18,514 bases of DNA, taken from positions 93,495 to 112,008 of the forward strand of contig NZ_QULN01000007.1 of the NCBI RefSeq assembly GCF_003481705.1, given 5' to 3'. The position numbers and the translations under genes were made by a program. Below are positions 1-7,088 of the stretch, in pieces. The DNA comes from Butyricicoccus sp. OM04-18BH (GTDB taxonomy: Bacteria; Bacillota; Clostridia; Oscillospirales; Butyricicoccaceae). The notes beneath the pieces are model-generated. The model had not been told where the DNA came from, did no database searches, and saw nothing but the letters and a program-made list of their open reading frames with translations. Position 1 is the first letter of the stretch. Every line of letters starts with the position of its first letter.

Positions 1-138
1 AAGAGGGAGAAAGTTTCCGTATGGGAACTTTCGGACGTCCGTGTTTTGCGAAGTCAAAACACAGATTGTCGGAAAAACGAAGTTTTTCGACAGTCTCAGA
101 GCTGACTTTTACCAGTCAGCTCTCTTTTTTCCGTTTTA
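1..138. repeat. Chain of adjacent stem-loops downstream of the his operon (no gene)
   Basis: No credible coding region is present. Five inverted repeats follow one another almost without gaps: GAAAGTTTCC/GGGAACTTTC (9-32), the palindrome GGACGTCC (33-40), GTGTTTTG/CAAAACAC (41-62), TGTCGGAAAAAC/GTTTTTCGACA with one bulged base (67-92), and AGAGCTGAC/GTCAGCTCT (98-123). The last is followed by a T-run on the plus strand. The first pairs fully only with a G-U wobble on the plus strand. On the minus strand no stem is followed by a clear T-run, so I see no obvious terminator for the his operon itself. The layout resembles the larger array at 16524-16863, but the stem sequences differ. Confidence 0.7.
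98..130 (+). terminator. Rho-independent terminator, plus strand
   Basis: A perfect 9-bp stem, AGAGCTGAC (98-106) and GTCAGCTCT (115-123), has an 8-nt loop and is followed by C and six T (125-130). In this orientation it would end a plus-strand transcript entering from the left of the window, converging on hisE. On the minus strand no T-run follows the stem, though the A-run before it could give weak bidirectional activity. Confidence 0.75.
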
Positions 139-462
139 TCAGGTATTGTGGTCAGAAACGTGGAACTTCTTGAGGTTGCCGATCTTCTGCGCACGGATGT
201 CCATTTCCTTGCAGACATCCTCCATCGTCACGCCGCACTCGTTCATCATGACCATCATGTGATAGAATACGTCGTTGATCTCACCGACGAGCTCGGTCTT
301 GTCGCCGTTCTTGGCGGCGATGATGGTCTCCGCGCACTCCTCGCCTACCTTCTTGAGGATCTTATCGATGCCCTTTTCGAACAGGTAGCAGGTGTACGAG
401 CCCTCCTGCGGCTCTGCGCGGCGCTGTGCGATGACAGCCTCCATTTGCTCAAACGAATTCAT
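139..462 (-). CDS. hisE: Phosphoribosyl-ATP pyrophosphatase
   Basis: This enzyme hydrolyses phosphoribosyl-ATP to phosphoribosyl-AMP and pyrophosphate, the second step of histidine synthesis, in the cytoplasm. The 107-residue length fits a stand-alone HisE. The all-alpha MazG/HisE fold is marked by the acidic Mg-binding motifs EECAE (41-45) and EIND (61-64), with the region FEKGIDKILKKVGEE typical of the family. The ATG is preceded by AAAAGGAG at an 8-nt spacing. It is the last gene of the operon, 15 nt after hisI. In many bacteria hisI and hisE are fused; here they are separate genes. Identification is secure from the motifs and the operon position. Confidence 0.96.
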   Translation of the reverse strand: MNSFEQMEAVIAQRRAEPQEGSYTCYLFEKGIDKILKKVGEECAETIIAAKNGDKTELVGEINDVFYHMMVMMNECGVTMEDVCKEMDIRAQKIGNLKKFHVSDHNT

Positions 463-477
463 GCTTACTACTCCTTT

Positions 478-825
478 TTACTTCTCGTCTTTTTCCCACA
501 GCGTCGTGAAAAAGCAGGTGCGGTGGCCTGTGTGGCAGACCGGACCCTTGGGCGTGCCGACATAGATCAGCGTATCATCGTCACAGTCGGACAGGATCTT
601 CTTCACAAAAATGAAATTGCCCGAGGTCTCGCCCTTGTTCCACAGCTTCTGGCGCGAGCGCGAGAAAAACCACGCCGTGCCGGTATCCATCGTCAGCTGA
701 AGCGCCTGCTCGTTCGCATAGCCGAGCATGAGCACCTCGCCGCTGCGCTCATCCTGACAGACGACCGGGATGAGCGGCGCTTTCACGAAAAACTTGCTTA
801 AATCCAATCTATTCACTCCGTTCAC
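478..825 (-). CDS. hisI: Phosphoribosyl-AMP cyclohydrolase
   Basis: This enzyme opens the adenine ring of phosphoribosyl-AMP, the third step of histidine synthesis. The family signature is clear: [12 protein letters not shown] (31-42), the metal-binding run DCDDDT (80-85), and the zinc cysteines in VCHTGHRTC (C97 and C104). The length of 115 residues matches a monofunctional HisI. The start is uncertain. The GTG at 825 overlaps the hisF stop as GTGA but has no good ribosome binding site. A TTG at 807 (beginning LDLSKFF) has GGAG 8 nt upstream and would give 109 residues. Either way the conserved core is unaffected. The gene is translationally coupled to hisF and lies 15 nt before hisE. Confidence 0.95.
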   Translation of the reverse strand: MNGVNRLDLSKFFVKAPLIPVVCQDERSGEVLMLGYANEQALQLTMDTGTAWFFSRSRQKLWNKGETSGNFIFVKKILSDCDDDTLIYVGTPKGPVCHTGHRTCFFTTLWEKDEK

Positions 826-1586
826 AGTCTAACCGGAATATTCTTTTCTCTGAGGTGCTCCTTGACTTCTTTTACCGTCAGCTCGCGGTAATGGAACAGG
901 CTCGCGGCGAGCGCGGCGTCACAGCCGGTCTGCTCGAACACCTCGGAAAAATGCGCGAGGCTGCCGCAGCCGCCCGAGGCGATGACCGGGATGCCGACAA
1001 CATCTGTGACTGCCTTCGTAAGCGGCAGGTCAAAGCCGGACTTGGTGCCGTCCTTGTCCATCGAGGTGAGCAGGATCTCGCCTGCGCCGCGCTCATAGAC
1101 CTCCTTCGCCCACGCGACTGCGTCCTTTCCGGTCGGAGTGCGGCCGCCGGCCACATATACCTCAAAGCCTGAGGGCATCTGCTCGTTTGCGCGCGCGTCG
1201 ATCGCGACGACAACGCACTGACTGCCGTACTTTTCCGCCGCTGCGTTCACCAGATCGGGGTTTTTGACCGCTGAGGAGTTGATGGAGATCTTGTCCGCAC
1301 CGGCGCGCAGGATCTCGCGGAAATCGTCCACCGTGCGGATGCCGCCGCCGACCGTTACCGGCACGAAAACCTCGCGGCAGGTGCGGCGCACAACGTCCGC
1401 GATCGTGTCACGGTTGTCGCTCGTCGCGGTAATGTCGAGAAATACGATCTCGTCCGCGCCCTCCTGCGAATAGAACTTCGCAAGCTCGACCGGGTCTCCT
1501 GCGTCGCGCAGACCGACGAAATTCACGCCCTTGACCACGCGGCCGTCTTTGACGTCCAGACAGGGGATAATGCGTTTTGCCAGCAT
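822..1586 (-). CDS. hisF: Imidazole glycerol phosphate synthase, cyclase subunit
   Basis: HisF is the (beta/alpha)8-barrel subunit of IGP synthase. It uses ammonia delivered by HisH to turn PRFAR into imidazole glycerol phosphate and AICAR. The N-terminus [17 protein letters not shown] carries catalytic D11, and the second catalytic aspartate is D130 in VVAIDA. Phosphate-binding loops GGGIR (80-84) and ASGGCG are present. I prefer the ATG at 1586 (254 residues) over the GTG one codon upstream, because AAGGAGG lies 7 nt before the ATG, which overlaps the hisA stop as TGATG. Its end overlaps the hisI GTG by 4 nt. Length and motifs are fully typical. Confidence 0.97.
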   Translation of the reverse strand: MLAKRIIPCLDVKDGRVVKGVNFVGLRDAGDPVELAKFYSQEGADEIVFLDITATSDNRDTIADVVRRTCREVFVPVTVGGGIRTVDDFREILRAGADKISINSSAVKNPDLVNAAAEKYGSQCVVVAIDARANEQMPSGFEVYVAGGRTPTGKDAVAWAKEVYERGAGEILLTSMDKDGTKSGFDLPLTKAVTDVVGIPVIASGGCGSLAHFSEVFEQTGCDAALAASLFHYRELTVKEVKEHLREKNIPVRL

Positions 1587-2299
1587 CACTCCGCCTCCTT
1601 GATCGCCTTCGCAAGGTCGAGCGTGCCGGTATAGACCGCCTTGCCTGCGATCGCGCCGTCGATGCCGAGCTTTTTCAGCGCGGCAATGTCCTCGAGCGTG
1701 GAAACGCCGCCCGAGGCGATAATCTCGCAGGAGACCGACGCGCGAAGCGCCGCCAGCTGATCGAAATTCGGTCCGGCGAGCATGCCGTCCTTGTCGATGT
1801 CGGTGAAAATGATATTCTTCACGCCGTAAGACTCCATGCGCTCCGCGAACGCGATATAGTTCTCGCCGCTGTCGTCCAGCCAGCCGTCCGTGCGGACGGT
1901 CTCGCTCTTCGCGTCGATACCGACGACGATCTTGTCGCCGTACTTTTTGACCGCCTCCGCGACAAATTCCGGGTGGCGGACTGCCGCCGAGCCGATGATG
2001 ACGCGCGAAACGCCGAGCGCGAGCACCGTCTCGACGTCCTGCATCGAGCGGATGCCGCCGCCGAGCTCGACCGTCGCGCCGGTCTCGCGGATGACCTGCT
2101 CGACCACGCCGTAATTGGCGTGCGAGCCGTCCTTCGCCGCGTCGAGATCGACCATGTGGATGAGCGACGCGCCTGCCTCGAGGAAACGGCGCGCGGTCTC
2201 GACCGCATTTTCCGCTACCTTATGTGCCGTGCCGTAGTCGCCCTTCTGCAGGCGCACGCACTGTCCGTCCTTCAAATCGATTGCAGGAATTACCTTCAT
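1586..2299 (-). CDS. hisA: ProFAR isomerase (HisA)
   Basis: This is 1-(5-phosphoribosyl)-5-[(5-phosphoribosylamino)methylideneamino]imidazole-4-carboxamide isomerase, which performs the Amadori rearrangement of ProFAR to PRFAR, the substrate of HisH/HisF. It is a (beta/alpha)8 barrel of 237 residues. Catalytic aspartates are D8 in IPAIDLKDG and D129 in VVGIDAKSE. Phosphate loops are GGGIR (80-84) and [11 protein letters not shown] near the C-terminus. It is homologous to HisF, but the D8/D129 context, the QCVRL segment and the place in the operon fit HisA rather than HisF. The ATG overlaps the hisH stop as ATGA, with GGAGG 7 nt upstream inside hisH. Confidence 0.97.
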   Translation of the reverse strand: MKVIPAIDLKDGQCVRLQKGDYGTAHKVAENAVETARRFLEAGASLIHMVDLDAAKDGSHANYGVVEQVIRETGATVELGGGIRSMQDVETVLALGVSRVIIGSAAVRHPEFVAEAVKKYGDKIVVGIDAKSETVRTDGWLDDSGENYIAFAERMESYGVKNIIFTDIDKDGMLAGPNFDQLAALRASVSCEIIASGGVSTLEDIAALKKLGIDGAIAGKAVYTGTLDLAKAIKEAE

Positions 2300-2913
2300 T
2301 TTCCCACCTCCGTCAGTTTTGCAAAGTTTCGGAGCATCTGAAGCCCCACTTCACCGCTCTTTTCCGGGTGAAACTGGCAGCCGAACAGGTTTCCCCTTGC
2401 CACCATGGCCGGAACGCGCGTACCGTAGTCCGTCACGGCGGCAAGGTCGTTTTCGTCCGACGGCTTCGCCATGAAGCTGTGCACGAAATACACATAGCTG
2501 CCGTTTTCCAGACCCTCGGTCATGGCGTTCGGGCGCAGGATATCCAGTGCATTCCAGCCGATCTGCGGCAGCTTGAGCGCGGTCTCGATGCGCTCGATGC
2601 GGCCGGGCAGCAGACCCAGACCCCTGCAGGGACGCACCTCGTCCGACTCCTCGAACAGCATCTGCATACCGAGGCAGATGCCGAGGAAGGGCTTTGTCTC
2701 TGCCGCCTTCAGCACCGCGTCCGTCAGTCCGGACCCGGTCAGCGCCGCCATCGCATCCGGGAACGCGCCCACGCCCGGCAGGATCACGCCCGCGGCATTT
2801 TCGATGACCTCGCTCGTCGAGGCGACCTTATTTTCATAACCCAGGAAATCCAGCGTGTTGTGCACGCTCATCAGATTGCCTGCGCCGTAATCTACGATTG
2901 CAATATAACCCAT
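2296..2913 (-). CDS. hisH: Imidazole glycerol phosphate synthase, glutaminase subunit
   Basis: HisH is a class I glutamine amidotransferase that hydrolyses glutamine and channels ammonia to HisF. From the ATG at 2913 it has 205 residues, the usual HisH size. It begins MGYIAIVDYGAGNLMSV. The catalytic triad is C80 in FLGICLGMQ, and H182 and E184 in QFHPEKSGE. The oxyanion-loop region is LPGVGAFPDAM (45-55). The reading frame is open further to a TTG at 2937, but the ATG has AAAGG 7 nt upstream and starts where HisH proteins normally start. It follows hisB after 27 nt and overlaps hisA by 4 nt. Confidence 0.96.
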   Translation of the reverse strand: MGYIAIVDYGAGNLMSVHNTLDFLGYENKVASTSEVIENAAGVILPGVGAFPDAMAALTGSGLTDAVLKAAETKPFLGICLGMQMLFEESDEVRPCRGLGLLPGRIERIETALKLPQIGWNALDILRPNAMTEGLENGSYVYFVHSFMAKPSDENDLAAVTDYGTRVPAMVARGNLFGCQFHPEKSGEVGLQMLRNFAKLTEVGK

Positions 2914-2940
2914 TTTTTGACCTTTCGAAAACCGCAAAGC

Positions 2941-3516
2941 TTATAGAACGCCCTTCGCGCTCAGCACGCCGCCGCCGGTGACGGTCACGGCCTGTTTGAG
3001 CGCACGGGCGAGCGCCTTGAACAGCGCTTCGGTGATGTGGTGCGCGTTTTCGCCGTACTCGCTCTTCAGATGAAGCGTCAGACCGGCGTTGACCGCGAGC
3101 GCACGCATGAACTCGACCGTCAGACAGGTGTCGTACTGGCCGCACATCGGCTGCGGCATGGGTGCATCGAACACAAGGTACGGACGGCCGGAAATATCGA
3201 GCGCACAGAAGCCGAGCGCCTCATCCATCGGCACGAACGCCTGTCCGAAGCGCGCGATGCCCGCCTTGTCGCCGAGGCACAGCGAAAGCGCCTGTCCGAG
3301 CGCGATGCCGCAGTCCTCGACCGAATGATGGCCGTCCACCTCGAGGTCGCCCTTGCAGGTGAGCGTGAGGCCGAAGCCGGAATGCACCGCAAAGCTGTTC
3401 AGCATATGGTCGAAAAAGCCGATGCCGGTATCGATTCTGCGCTCGCCGCCCTCGAGCGTCAGTCTGAGCTCGATGTCGGTCTCCTTTGTCTTGCGTTTGA
3501 TCTCAGCAGTTCTCAT
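2941..3516 (-). CDS. hisB: Imidazoleglycerol-phosphate dehydratase
   Basis: This enzyme dehydrates imidazole glycerol phosphate to imidazole acetol phosphate. At 191 residues it is the monofunctional dehydratase. The N-terminal histidinol-phosphate phosphatase domain found in the enterobacterial bifunctional HisB is absent. The two manganese-binding motifs are HHSVEDCGIALGQAL (from 63) and HHITEALFKALARAL (from 159), and the N-terminus carries TGIGFFDHML. The ATG overlaps the hisD stop as ATGA, with GGAG 8 nt upstream. Because there is no phosphatase domain here and no hisK/hisJ nearby, that step must be encoded elsewhere. Confidence 0.97.
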   Translation of the reverse strand: MRTAEIKRKTKETDIELRLTLEGGERRIDTGIGFFDHMLNSFAVHSGFGLTLTCKGDLEVDGHHSVEDCGIALGQALSLCLGDKAGIARFGQAFVPMDEALGFCALDISGRPYLVFDAPMPQPMCGQYDTCLTVEFMRALAVNAGLTLHLKSEYGENAHHITEALFKALARALKQAVTVTGGGVLSAKGVL

Positions 3517-4805
3517 TTCTTCGGCTCCTCCGCAAAGCGCACCGCGATGGAGTTCGCGTGCGCGTCCAGATGCTCGCTCTGCGCGAGCGCAATGATGTCC
3601 TGTGCATATCCCTCCAGCGCATCGCGCGTGTACTCGATGACGCTCGTTTTCTTCAGGAAGGTGTCGGTCGAGAGCGGAGAGAAGAACCGCGCCGTGCCCG
3701 AGGTCGGCAGAACGTGGCAGGGGCCTGCCATGTAGTCGCCGAGCGGCTCAGGCGCGTACTGGCCGAGGAAGATCGCGCCTGCGTTATGCAGATACGGCAG
3801 CAGCTCACGCGGCTCGGCCGTCACGACCTCCAGATGCTCGGGCGCGACGACGTCCGCCATTTTGCAGGCGTCCGTGAGCTCGTCGAACACGATCGCGCAG
3901 CCGTAGTTCGCAACGCTCTCCTTGATGATGTCCCAACGCGGCAGCAGCTTCGCCTGTCGCTCCATTTCACACGAGATGGCCTGCGCCTGCGCCATGGAGT
4001 CGGTCAGCAGGACGGCAGAGGCCAGCCTGTCGTGCTCGGCCTGGCTGAGCAGGTCGGCCGCGACATAGGTCGGATTTGCGGTGTGATCCGCGATGACCAG
4101 GACCTCGGACGGGCCTGCGATCATGTCGATGTCGACCGTGCCGAACGCGAGCTTTTTCGCCGCCGCAACAAAGGCGTTGCCCGGGCCGACGATCTTGTCG
4201 ACCTGCGGGATGAAGCCTGCGCCGTAGGTCAGCGCTGCGATGGCCTGTGTGCCGCCGATGGCGATGACCTTGTCCACACCTGCGATCTTCGCCGCCGCGA
4301 GCACCTCATTCGACATGTTTTCCGTCGGGGGCGTCACCATGATGAGTTCGCCCACGCCTGCGACCTTGGCCGGGATAGCGTTCATGAGTACGCTCGAGGG
4401 ATACGCCGCCGTACCGCCCGGCACATAAATGCCGACGCGCGCCAGACCGCGCACGGTCTGACCGAGGGTCTCGCCTGCCGAGCGCTTCCACTCCCAGCTC
4501 TTGACGAGCATCTGCTCGTGATAGTCGCGGATGTTCGCCGCCGCCTTTTCGAGCGCGGAGATCAGCTTCGGATCGCACGCATCATACGCCGCGTCCAGAA
4601 CGGACGGCTCGACGATATACGGCGCCTTGCCGTCGAACTTTTCCGCATACTCTACGACCGCGTCCCAGCCGCGCTCCTGTACGTCGGCCATCACGCCGCG
4701 CACGATCTGCTCAATATCGCCGCGCGCACCTGCCGCACGCGCTTTCATCTCGCGGATGACGGTCTGTTCCGCCGTGCCGTCCGCGAGAACCGTTTTCAGA
4801 AACAT
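3513..4805 (-). CDS. hisD: Histidinol dehydrogenase
   Basis: This zinc enzyme performs the last two steps of histidine synthesis, oxidising histidinol to histidinal and then histidine with two NAD+. At 430 residues it is full length. The zinc ligands appear as Q255 and H258 in LLSQAEHD, D357 in EPLGDYMAG, and H416 near the C-terminus. The catalytic Glu-His pair is E323/H324 in APEHLE. The NAD-binding region includes GIYVPGG (125-131) and VDKIVGPGNAFVAAAK (202-217). The ATG follows CGGAG at a 9-nt spacing, 27 nt after the hisZ-hisG stop, and the stop overlaps the hisB start. Confidence 0.98.
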   Translation of the reverse strand: MFLKTVLADGTAEQTVIREMKARAAGARGDIEQIVRGVMADVQERGWDAVVEYAEKFDGKAPYIVEPSVLDAAYDACDPKLISALEKAAANIRDYHEQMLVKSWEWKRSAGETLGQTVRGLARVGIYVPGGTAAYPSSVLMNAIPAKVAGVGELIMVTPPTENMSNEVLAAAKIAGVDKVIAIGGTQAIAALTYGAGFIPQVDKIVGPGNAFVAAAKKLAFGTVDIDMIAGPSEVLVIADHTANPTYVAADLLSQAEHDRLASAVLLTDSMAQAQAISCEMERQAKLLPRWDIIKESVANYGCAIVFDELTDACKMADVVAPEHLEVVTAEPRELLPYLHNAGAIFLGQYAPEPLGDYMAGPCHVLPTSGTARFFSPLSTDTFLKKTSVIEYTRDALEGYAQDIIALAQSEHLDAHANSIAVRFAEEPKK

Positions 4806-4832
4806 CTATTTTCACTCCGTTCCAATCGGAAA

Positions 4833-6467
4833 TTATTTCTCCAACCCTTTTTCCAGCTCGGCAATGACCTTCTGGATGGCTGTCTTTTTCATCTTTGCGC
4901 TTGCAAGGTTGACGATCACGCGGGCCGAGATGGGCGCGACGTCCTCGATGACCTCAAGGCCGTTTTCCTTGAGGGTAGTGCCGGTTTCGACAATGTCGAC
5001 GATCGCGTCCGCAAGCTCGAGCAGCGGCGCCAGCTCGACCGAGCCTTCGATCTTGATGGTCTCGACGTCCATGTTCTTCCTGTTGAAGAACGCCTTGGTG
5101 ACGGCCGGGTACTTGGTGGCGATGACCGGGGTCTTGTAGCCGCCGTACACGTCCTTGCCCTTCTTGGTGGCGAGGGCGAAGCGGCACCTGCCGAAGCCGA
5201 GATCTACCATTTCATAGAAGCTGCCGCCCTTTTCCATGATAGTGTCCTTGCCGACGACGCCCATGTCGCACACGCCGTGCTCGACGTAGGTGATGACGTC
5301 GGCGGCCTTGGACAGGACGATCTCCACGCCGCTGTCCGGCAGGGTGAAGATCAGCTTGCGCGTTCCGGCCTCAAGCTCGGAAATATCGTAGCCTGCGTCC
5401 TTGAGCAGCGCGAGCGTTTTCTTTTCCAGACGGCCCTTGGTCAGCGCGATGCGGACCGTATCGCGGCGCGTTGCGACCTCGGGACGGCTCGCGCCCTGAA
5501 GGCTCTCCGCGACGCTCTCCACGTCGATGCCGAAGCCGCCCGCCGGGAGGTCCCTGCCGAACTTCGCGCACAGCGCGTTGTAGCGGCCGCCTGCGAGGAT
5601 GGCTGCGCCCGCGCCGCCGATATAGCCGCGGAACATGATGCCGGTGTAGTAATCCATCTCGTGCACCAGACCGAGGTCGATCATGATGCGGTCGCCGTAG
5701 CCGGCCTCGTCGAGCGCCTGATACAGGCGGCGCAGATAGGCGATCGCGCCCAGAACGCGCACGTTGCCGGTCAGCGTCTCGACCTCATCGAGCACCTCGA
5801 TGCCGCCGAACAGCTGCGGCATGGCGCTGAGCGCCTTTGCTGCCGGCTTGCTGCCGAACGGCTGAAGCGCGTCGCCGAGCGCCGCGAACGACTTGTTTTC
5901 GATCAGGCGGCGGATCGCCTCGGAAGAGGCCGCATCCGCACCCAGCTCCTCGATGAGAGCCTTGTAGATCTCCGCGTGGCCGAGCTCGATGCGGAAGTTG
6001 TCCGCGCCGGTCCTGCTCAGCGCCGCGAAGGCAGCGGAGAGGATGTCCTTGTCAGCCGCAAGACCGTCCGCGCCGATCAGCTCCGCGCCGACCTGCAGGA
6101 ACTCGCCCTTGTGGCCGTGGTCGCCGGAGACCGAACGGAACACCTTCTGGCTGTAATACAGGCGGACCGGCAGAGCGGCGTCATCCAGACGGGTCGCTGC
6201 GATACGCGCGATGGGGGTGGTGTTATCCGGACGCGCCACGCAGATCCGGCCGGACTTGTCGATGATCTTGAGCATCTGATCCTGGTCGAGCTCGGGGTTT
6301 GCCTGCGCAAACACATCGAAATACTCTACGGCCGGGGTGATGATCTCGCTGTAACCGCGCTCCTCAAGCGCCTCACGCACCGCGTTCTCGGTCTGCCGCA
6401 GTGCACGGCAGGAGGAAAACAGAAGGTCACGGGTACCTTCGGGGGTCGAAATTCGAAAACGGTTCAT
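4833..6467 (-). CDS. hisZG: Fused HisZ-HisG: ATP phosphoribosyltransferase regulatory and catalytic subunits
   Basis: A single 544-residue reading frame joins two proteins that are usually separate. Residues 1 to about 325 are a HisZ domain, a class II histidyl-tRNA synthetase paralogue: TPEGTRDLL (8-16), RPDNTTPIAR (79-88), QKVFRSVSGDHGHKGEFLQVG (from 107), DYYTGIMFRGY (272-282) and LAGGRYNAL (291-299). After a linker of about ten residues, 336-544 form a short-form HisG catalytic domain: VRIALTKGRLEKKTL, GVCDMGVVGKDTI, and the PRPP-binding loop DAIVDIVETGTTL (487-499). HisG condenses ATP with PRPP as the first, feedback-controlled step. The short HisG lacks its own regulatory domain and needs HisZ, so fusion fixes a 1:1 ratio. 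The ATG has AAAGGAG 10 nt upstream and a consensus promoter. There is no stop or frameshift between domains. Confidence 0.95.
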   Translation of the reverse strand: MNRFRISTPEGTRDLLFSSCRALRQTENAVREALEERGYSEIITPAVEYFDVFAQANPELDQDQMLKIIDKSGRICVARPDNTTPIARIAATRLDDAALPVRLYYSQKVFRSVSGDHGHKGEFLQVGAELIGADGLAADKDILSAAFAALSRTGADNFRIELGHAEIYKALIEELGADAASSEAIRRLIENKSFAALGDALQPFGSKPAAKALSAMPQLFGGIEVLDEVETLTGNVRVLGAIAYLRRLYQALDEAGYGDRIMIDLGLVHEMDYYTGIMFRGYIGGAGAAILAGGRYNALCAKFGRDLPAGGFGIDVESVAESLQGASRPEVATRRDTVRIALTKGRLEKKTLALLKDAGYDISELEAGTRKLIFTLPDSGVEIVLSKAADVITYVEHGVCDMGVVGKDTIMEKGGSFYEMVDLGFGRCRFALATKKGKDVYGGYKTPVIATKYPAVTKAFFNRKNMDVETIKIEGSVELAPLLELADAIVDIVETGTTLKENGLEVIEDVAPISARVIVNLASAKMKKTAIQKVIAELEKGLEK

Positions 6468-6492
6468 TGCTCCGCTGCTCCTTTATCACTTT

Positions 6493-6500
6493 ATCATGAT
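6493..6500. promoter_or_regulatory. Palindrome at the predicted his transcription start (possible operator)
   Basis: ATCATGAT is an 8-bp perfect palindrome lying just downstream of the his -10 element, around the predicted start of transcription. The match continues imperfectly outward (one mismatch, then TT/AA). This position would suit a repressor site, but the sequence is short and no regulator is identified. Confidence 0.25.
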
Positions 6501-6503
6501 GAA

Positions 6504-6533
6504 ATCATACCATACCCGGCACGAGGCTGTCAA
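6504..6533 (-). promoter_or_regulatory. Promoter of the his operon (sigma-A type)
   Basis: On the minus strand a perfect -35 TTGACA (6533-6528) is followed after 18 bp by TATGAT (6509-6504). A TG one base before the -10 makes it an extended -10 promoter. The predicted start near 6497 leaves a 5' untranslated region of only about 30 nt before hisZ-hisG, too short for a T-box or attenuator. Confidence 0.85.
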
Positions 6534-6588
6534 CCCTTTCTTTTACGAAACTTAAGATGCGCGTGCGGGCGCACACAAAAGCTACCAG

Positions 6589-6620
6589 AAAAAACTGCGG
6601 CGGGCTGAGGTCAGCCCGCC
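6589..6620 (-). terminator. Rho-independent terminator after the DUF6054-like gene
   Basis: Read on the minus strand, the perfect stem GGCGGGCTGA/TCAGCCCGCC (6620-6599) with a 2-nt CC centre is followed by GCAG and six T (6594-6589). It lies 27 nt past the stop of the DUF6054-like gene and upstream of the his promoter, so it separates the two transcription units. The stem is one of two copies of a related inverted repeat (see 7019-7040). Confidence 0.8.
6599..6620. repeat. Inverted repeat, copy 1 of 2
   Basis: GGCGGGCTGA, GG, TCAGCCCGCC is a perfect 10-bp inverted repeat. A copy differing at only two positions lies at 7019-7040, and the CCCT after the right arm is also shared. The two copies flank the DUF6054-like gene. 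Such short GC-rich dyads look like dispersed intergenic elements; here this copy also serves as the terminator stem. Confidence 0.75.
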
Positions 6621-6646
6621 CTACGAGTGCAGTAATGAAAAAGATT

Positions 6647-6988
6647 TTATCCTCGTGCAAGTCCCTCTACAATCGGCACCAGCTTTTCCAGAAAGCTCTC
6701 CTCGCCGAGGGTATTGAGCTTGAAGAACACGGCCGTACTGCCTCCCGAAGTGATGGCGGAAAGAAACAGATCACGGCCGTTGCCGACCAGAGTGACATTC
6801 ATGCTGACGCGGTTGCCGCCCATGTAGCTGTAACGCTCGAACACGCGCACCGCACAGCGGACCGTATCGTTTGTCCAGTCCGAGCCATCCTCGTAGGACG
6901 CAGACATACTGCCGTTCAGCACGCCGTCCGTTACAGCGTTCAGAACTTCGTCGAAATTTCCCGTCAGATGCTTTTCGTACTTTGCCAT
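6647..6988 (-). CDS. Small DUF6054-like protein, function unknown
   Basis: This 113-residue protein has no signal peptide or membrane segment. From memory it resembles the uncharacterised DUF6054 family of Clostridia, with the conserved stretches LNGSMSASYEDGSDW, CAVRVFERYSYMGGNRVSM and FLSAITSGGSTAVFFKLNT. The balance of beta-prone segments suggests a small alpha/beta domain; no catalytic residues are evident. The frame is open to an ATG at 7012, but I choose the ATG at 6988 (MAKYEKHLTG) because AAAGGAG lies 6 nt upstream, while the first ATG has no ribosome binding site. It lies about 100 nt after polC, has no visible promoter of its own, and precedes a terminator, so it is probably the last gene of the polC transcript. 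Function cannot be inferred. Confidence 0.85.
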   Translation of the reverse strand: MAKYEKHLTGNFDEVLNAVTDGVLNGSMSASYEDGSDWTNDTVRCAVRVFERYSYMGGNRVSMNVTLVGNGRDLFLSAITSGGSTAVFFKLNTLGEESFLEKLVPIVEGLARG

Positions 6989-7018
6989 AAGAAACTCCTT
7001 TCGAAACTTCATGCTTAC

Positions 7019-7040
7019 GGCGGACTGAGGGCAGCCCGCC
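7019..7040. repeat. Inverted repeat, copy 2 of 2, between polC and the DUF6054-like gene
   Basis: GGCGGACTGAGGGCAGCCCGCC matches the copy at 6599-6620 at 20 of 22 positions. On the minus strand it folds as GGCGGGCTG/CAGTCCGCC with one G-T wobble and no T-run, so it is a stem-loop in the intercistronic RNA rather than a terminator. The 100-nt gap also holds a purine-rich imperfect direct repeat (GAGAGTGAA/GAGTGGAGA, minus strand) just after the polC stop. Confidence 0.7.
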
Positions 7041-7088
7041 CTGCGGTGTACGCGGTAAAGCGCTCTGCGCTCTCTCCACTCTTCACTC

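Noticed and set aside
1..262. Short plus-strand frame near the left edge (from 41)
   Set aside because: It spans the stem-loop chain and the terminator and then the antisense of hisE; no ribosome binding site.
2914..2937. Longer hisH starting at TTG 2937
   Set aside because: The ATG at 2913 has a proper ribosome binding site and matches the usual HisH N-terminus.
3558..6608. Very long plus-strand open frame (about 1016 codons) across hisD and hisZ-hisG
   Set aside because: It lies antisense to two genes with intact catalytic motifs, its translation is arginine-, aspartate- and leucine-rich low-complexity protein without any family motif, and it has no suitable start site. It is a by-product of GC-rich codon usage.
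6468..6640. T-box or histidine leader peptide before the his operon
   Set aside because: The promoter is only about 30-60 nt from the start codon, there is no His-codon run, and the one hairpin upstream of the promoter is the terminator of the preceding unit.
6989..7012. Longer start for the DUF6054-like gene at ATG 7012
   Set aside because: The extra eight codons contain the ribosome binding site of the downstream ATG, and nothing resembling one precedes the first ATG.
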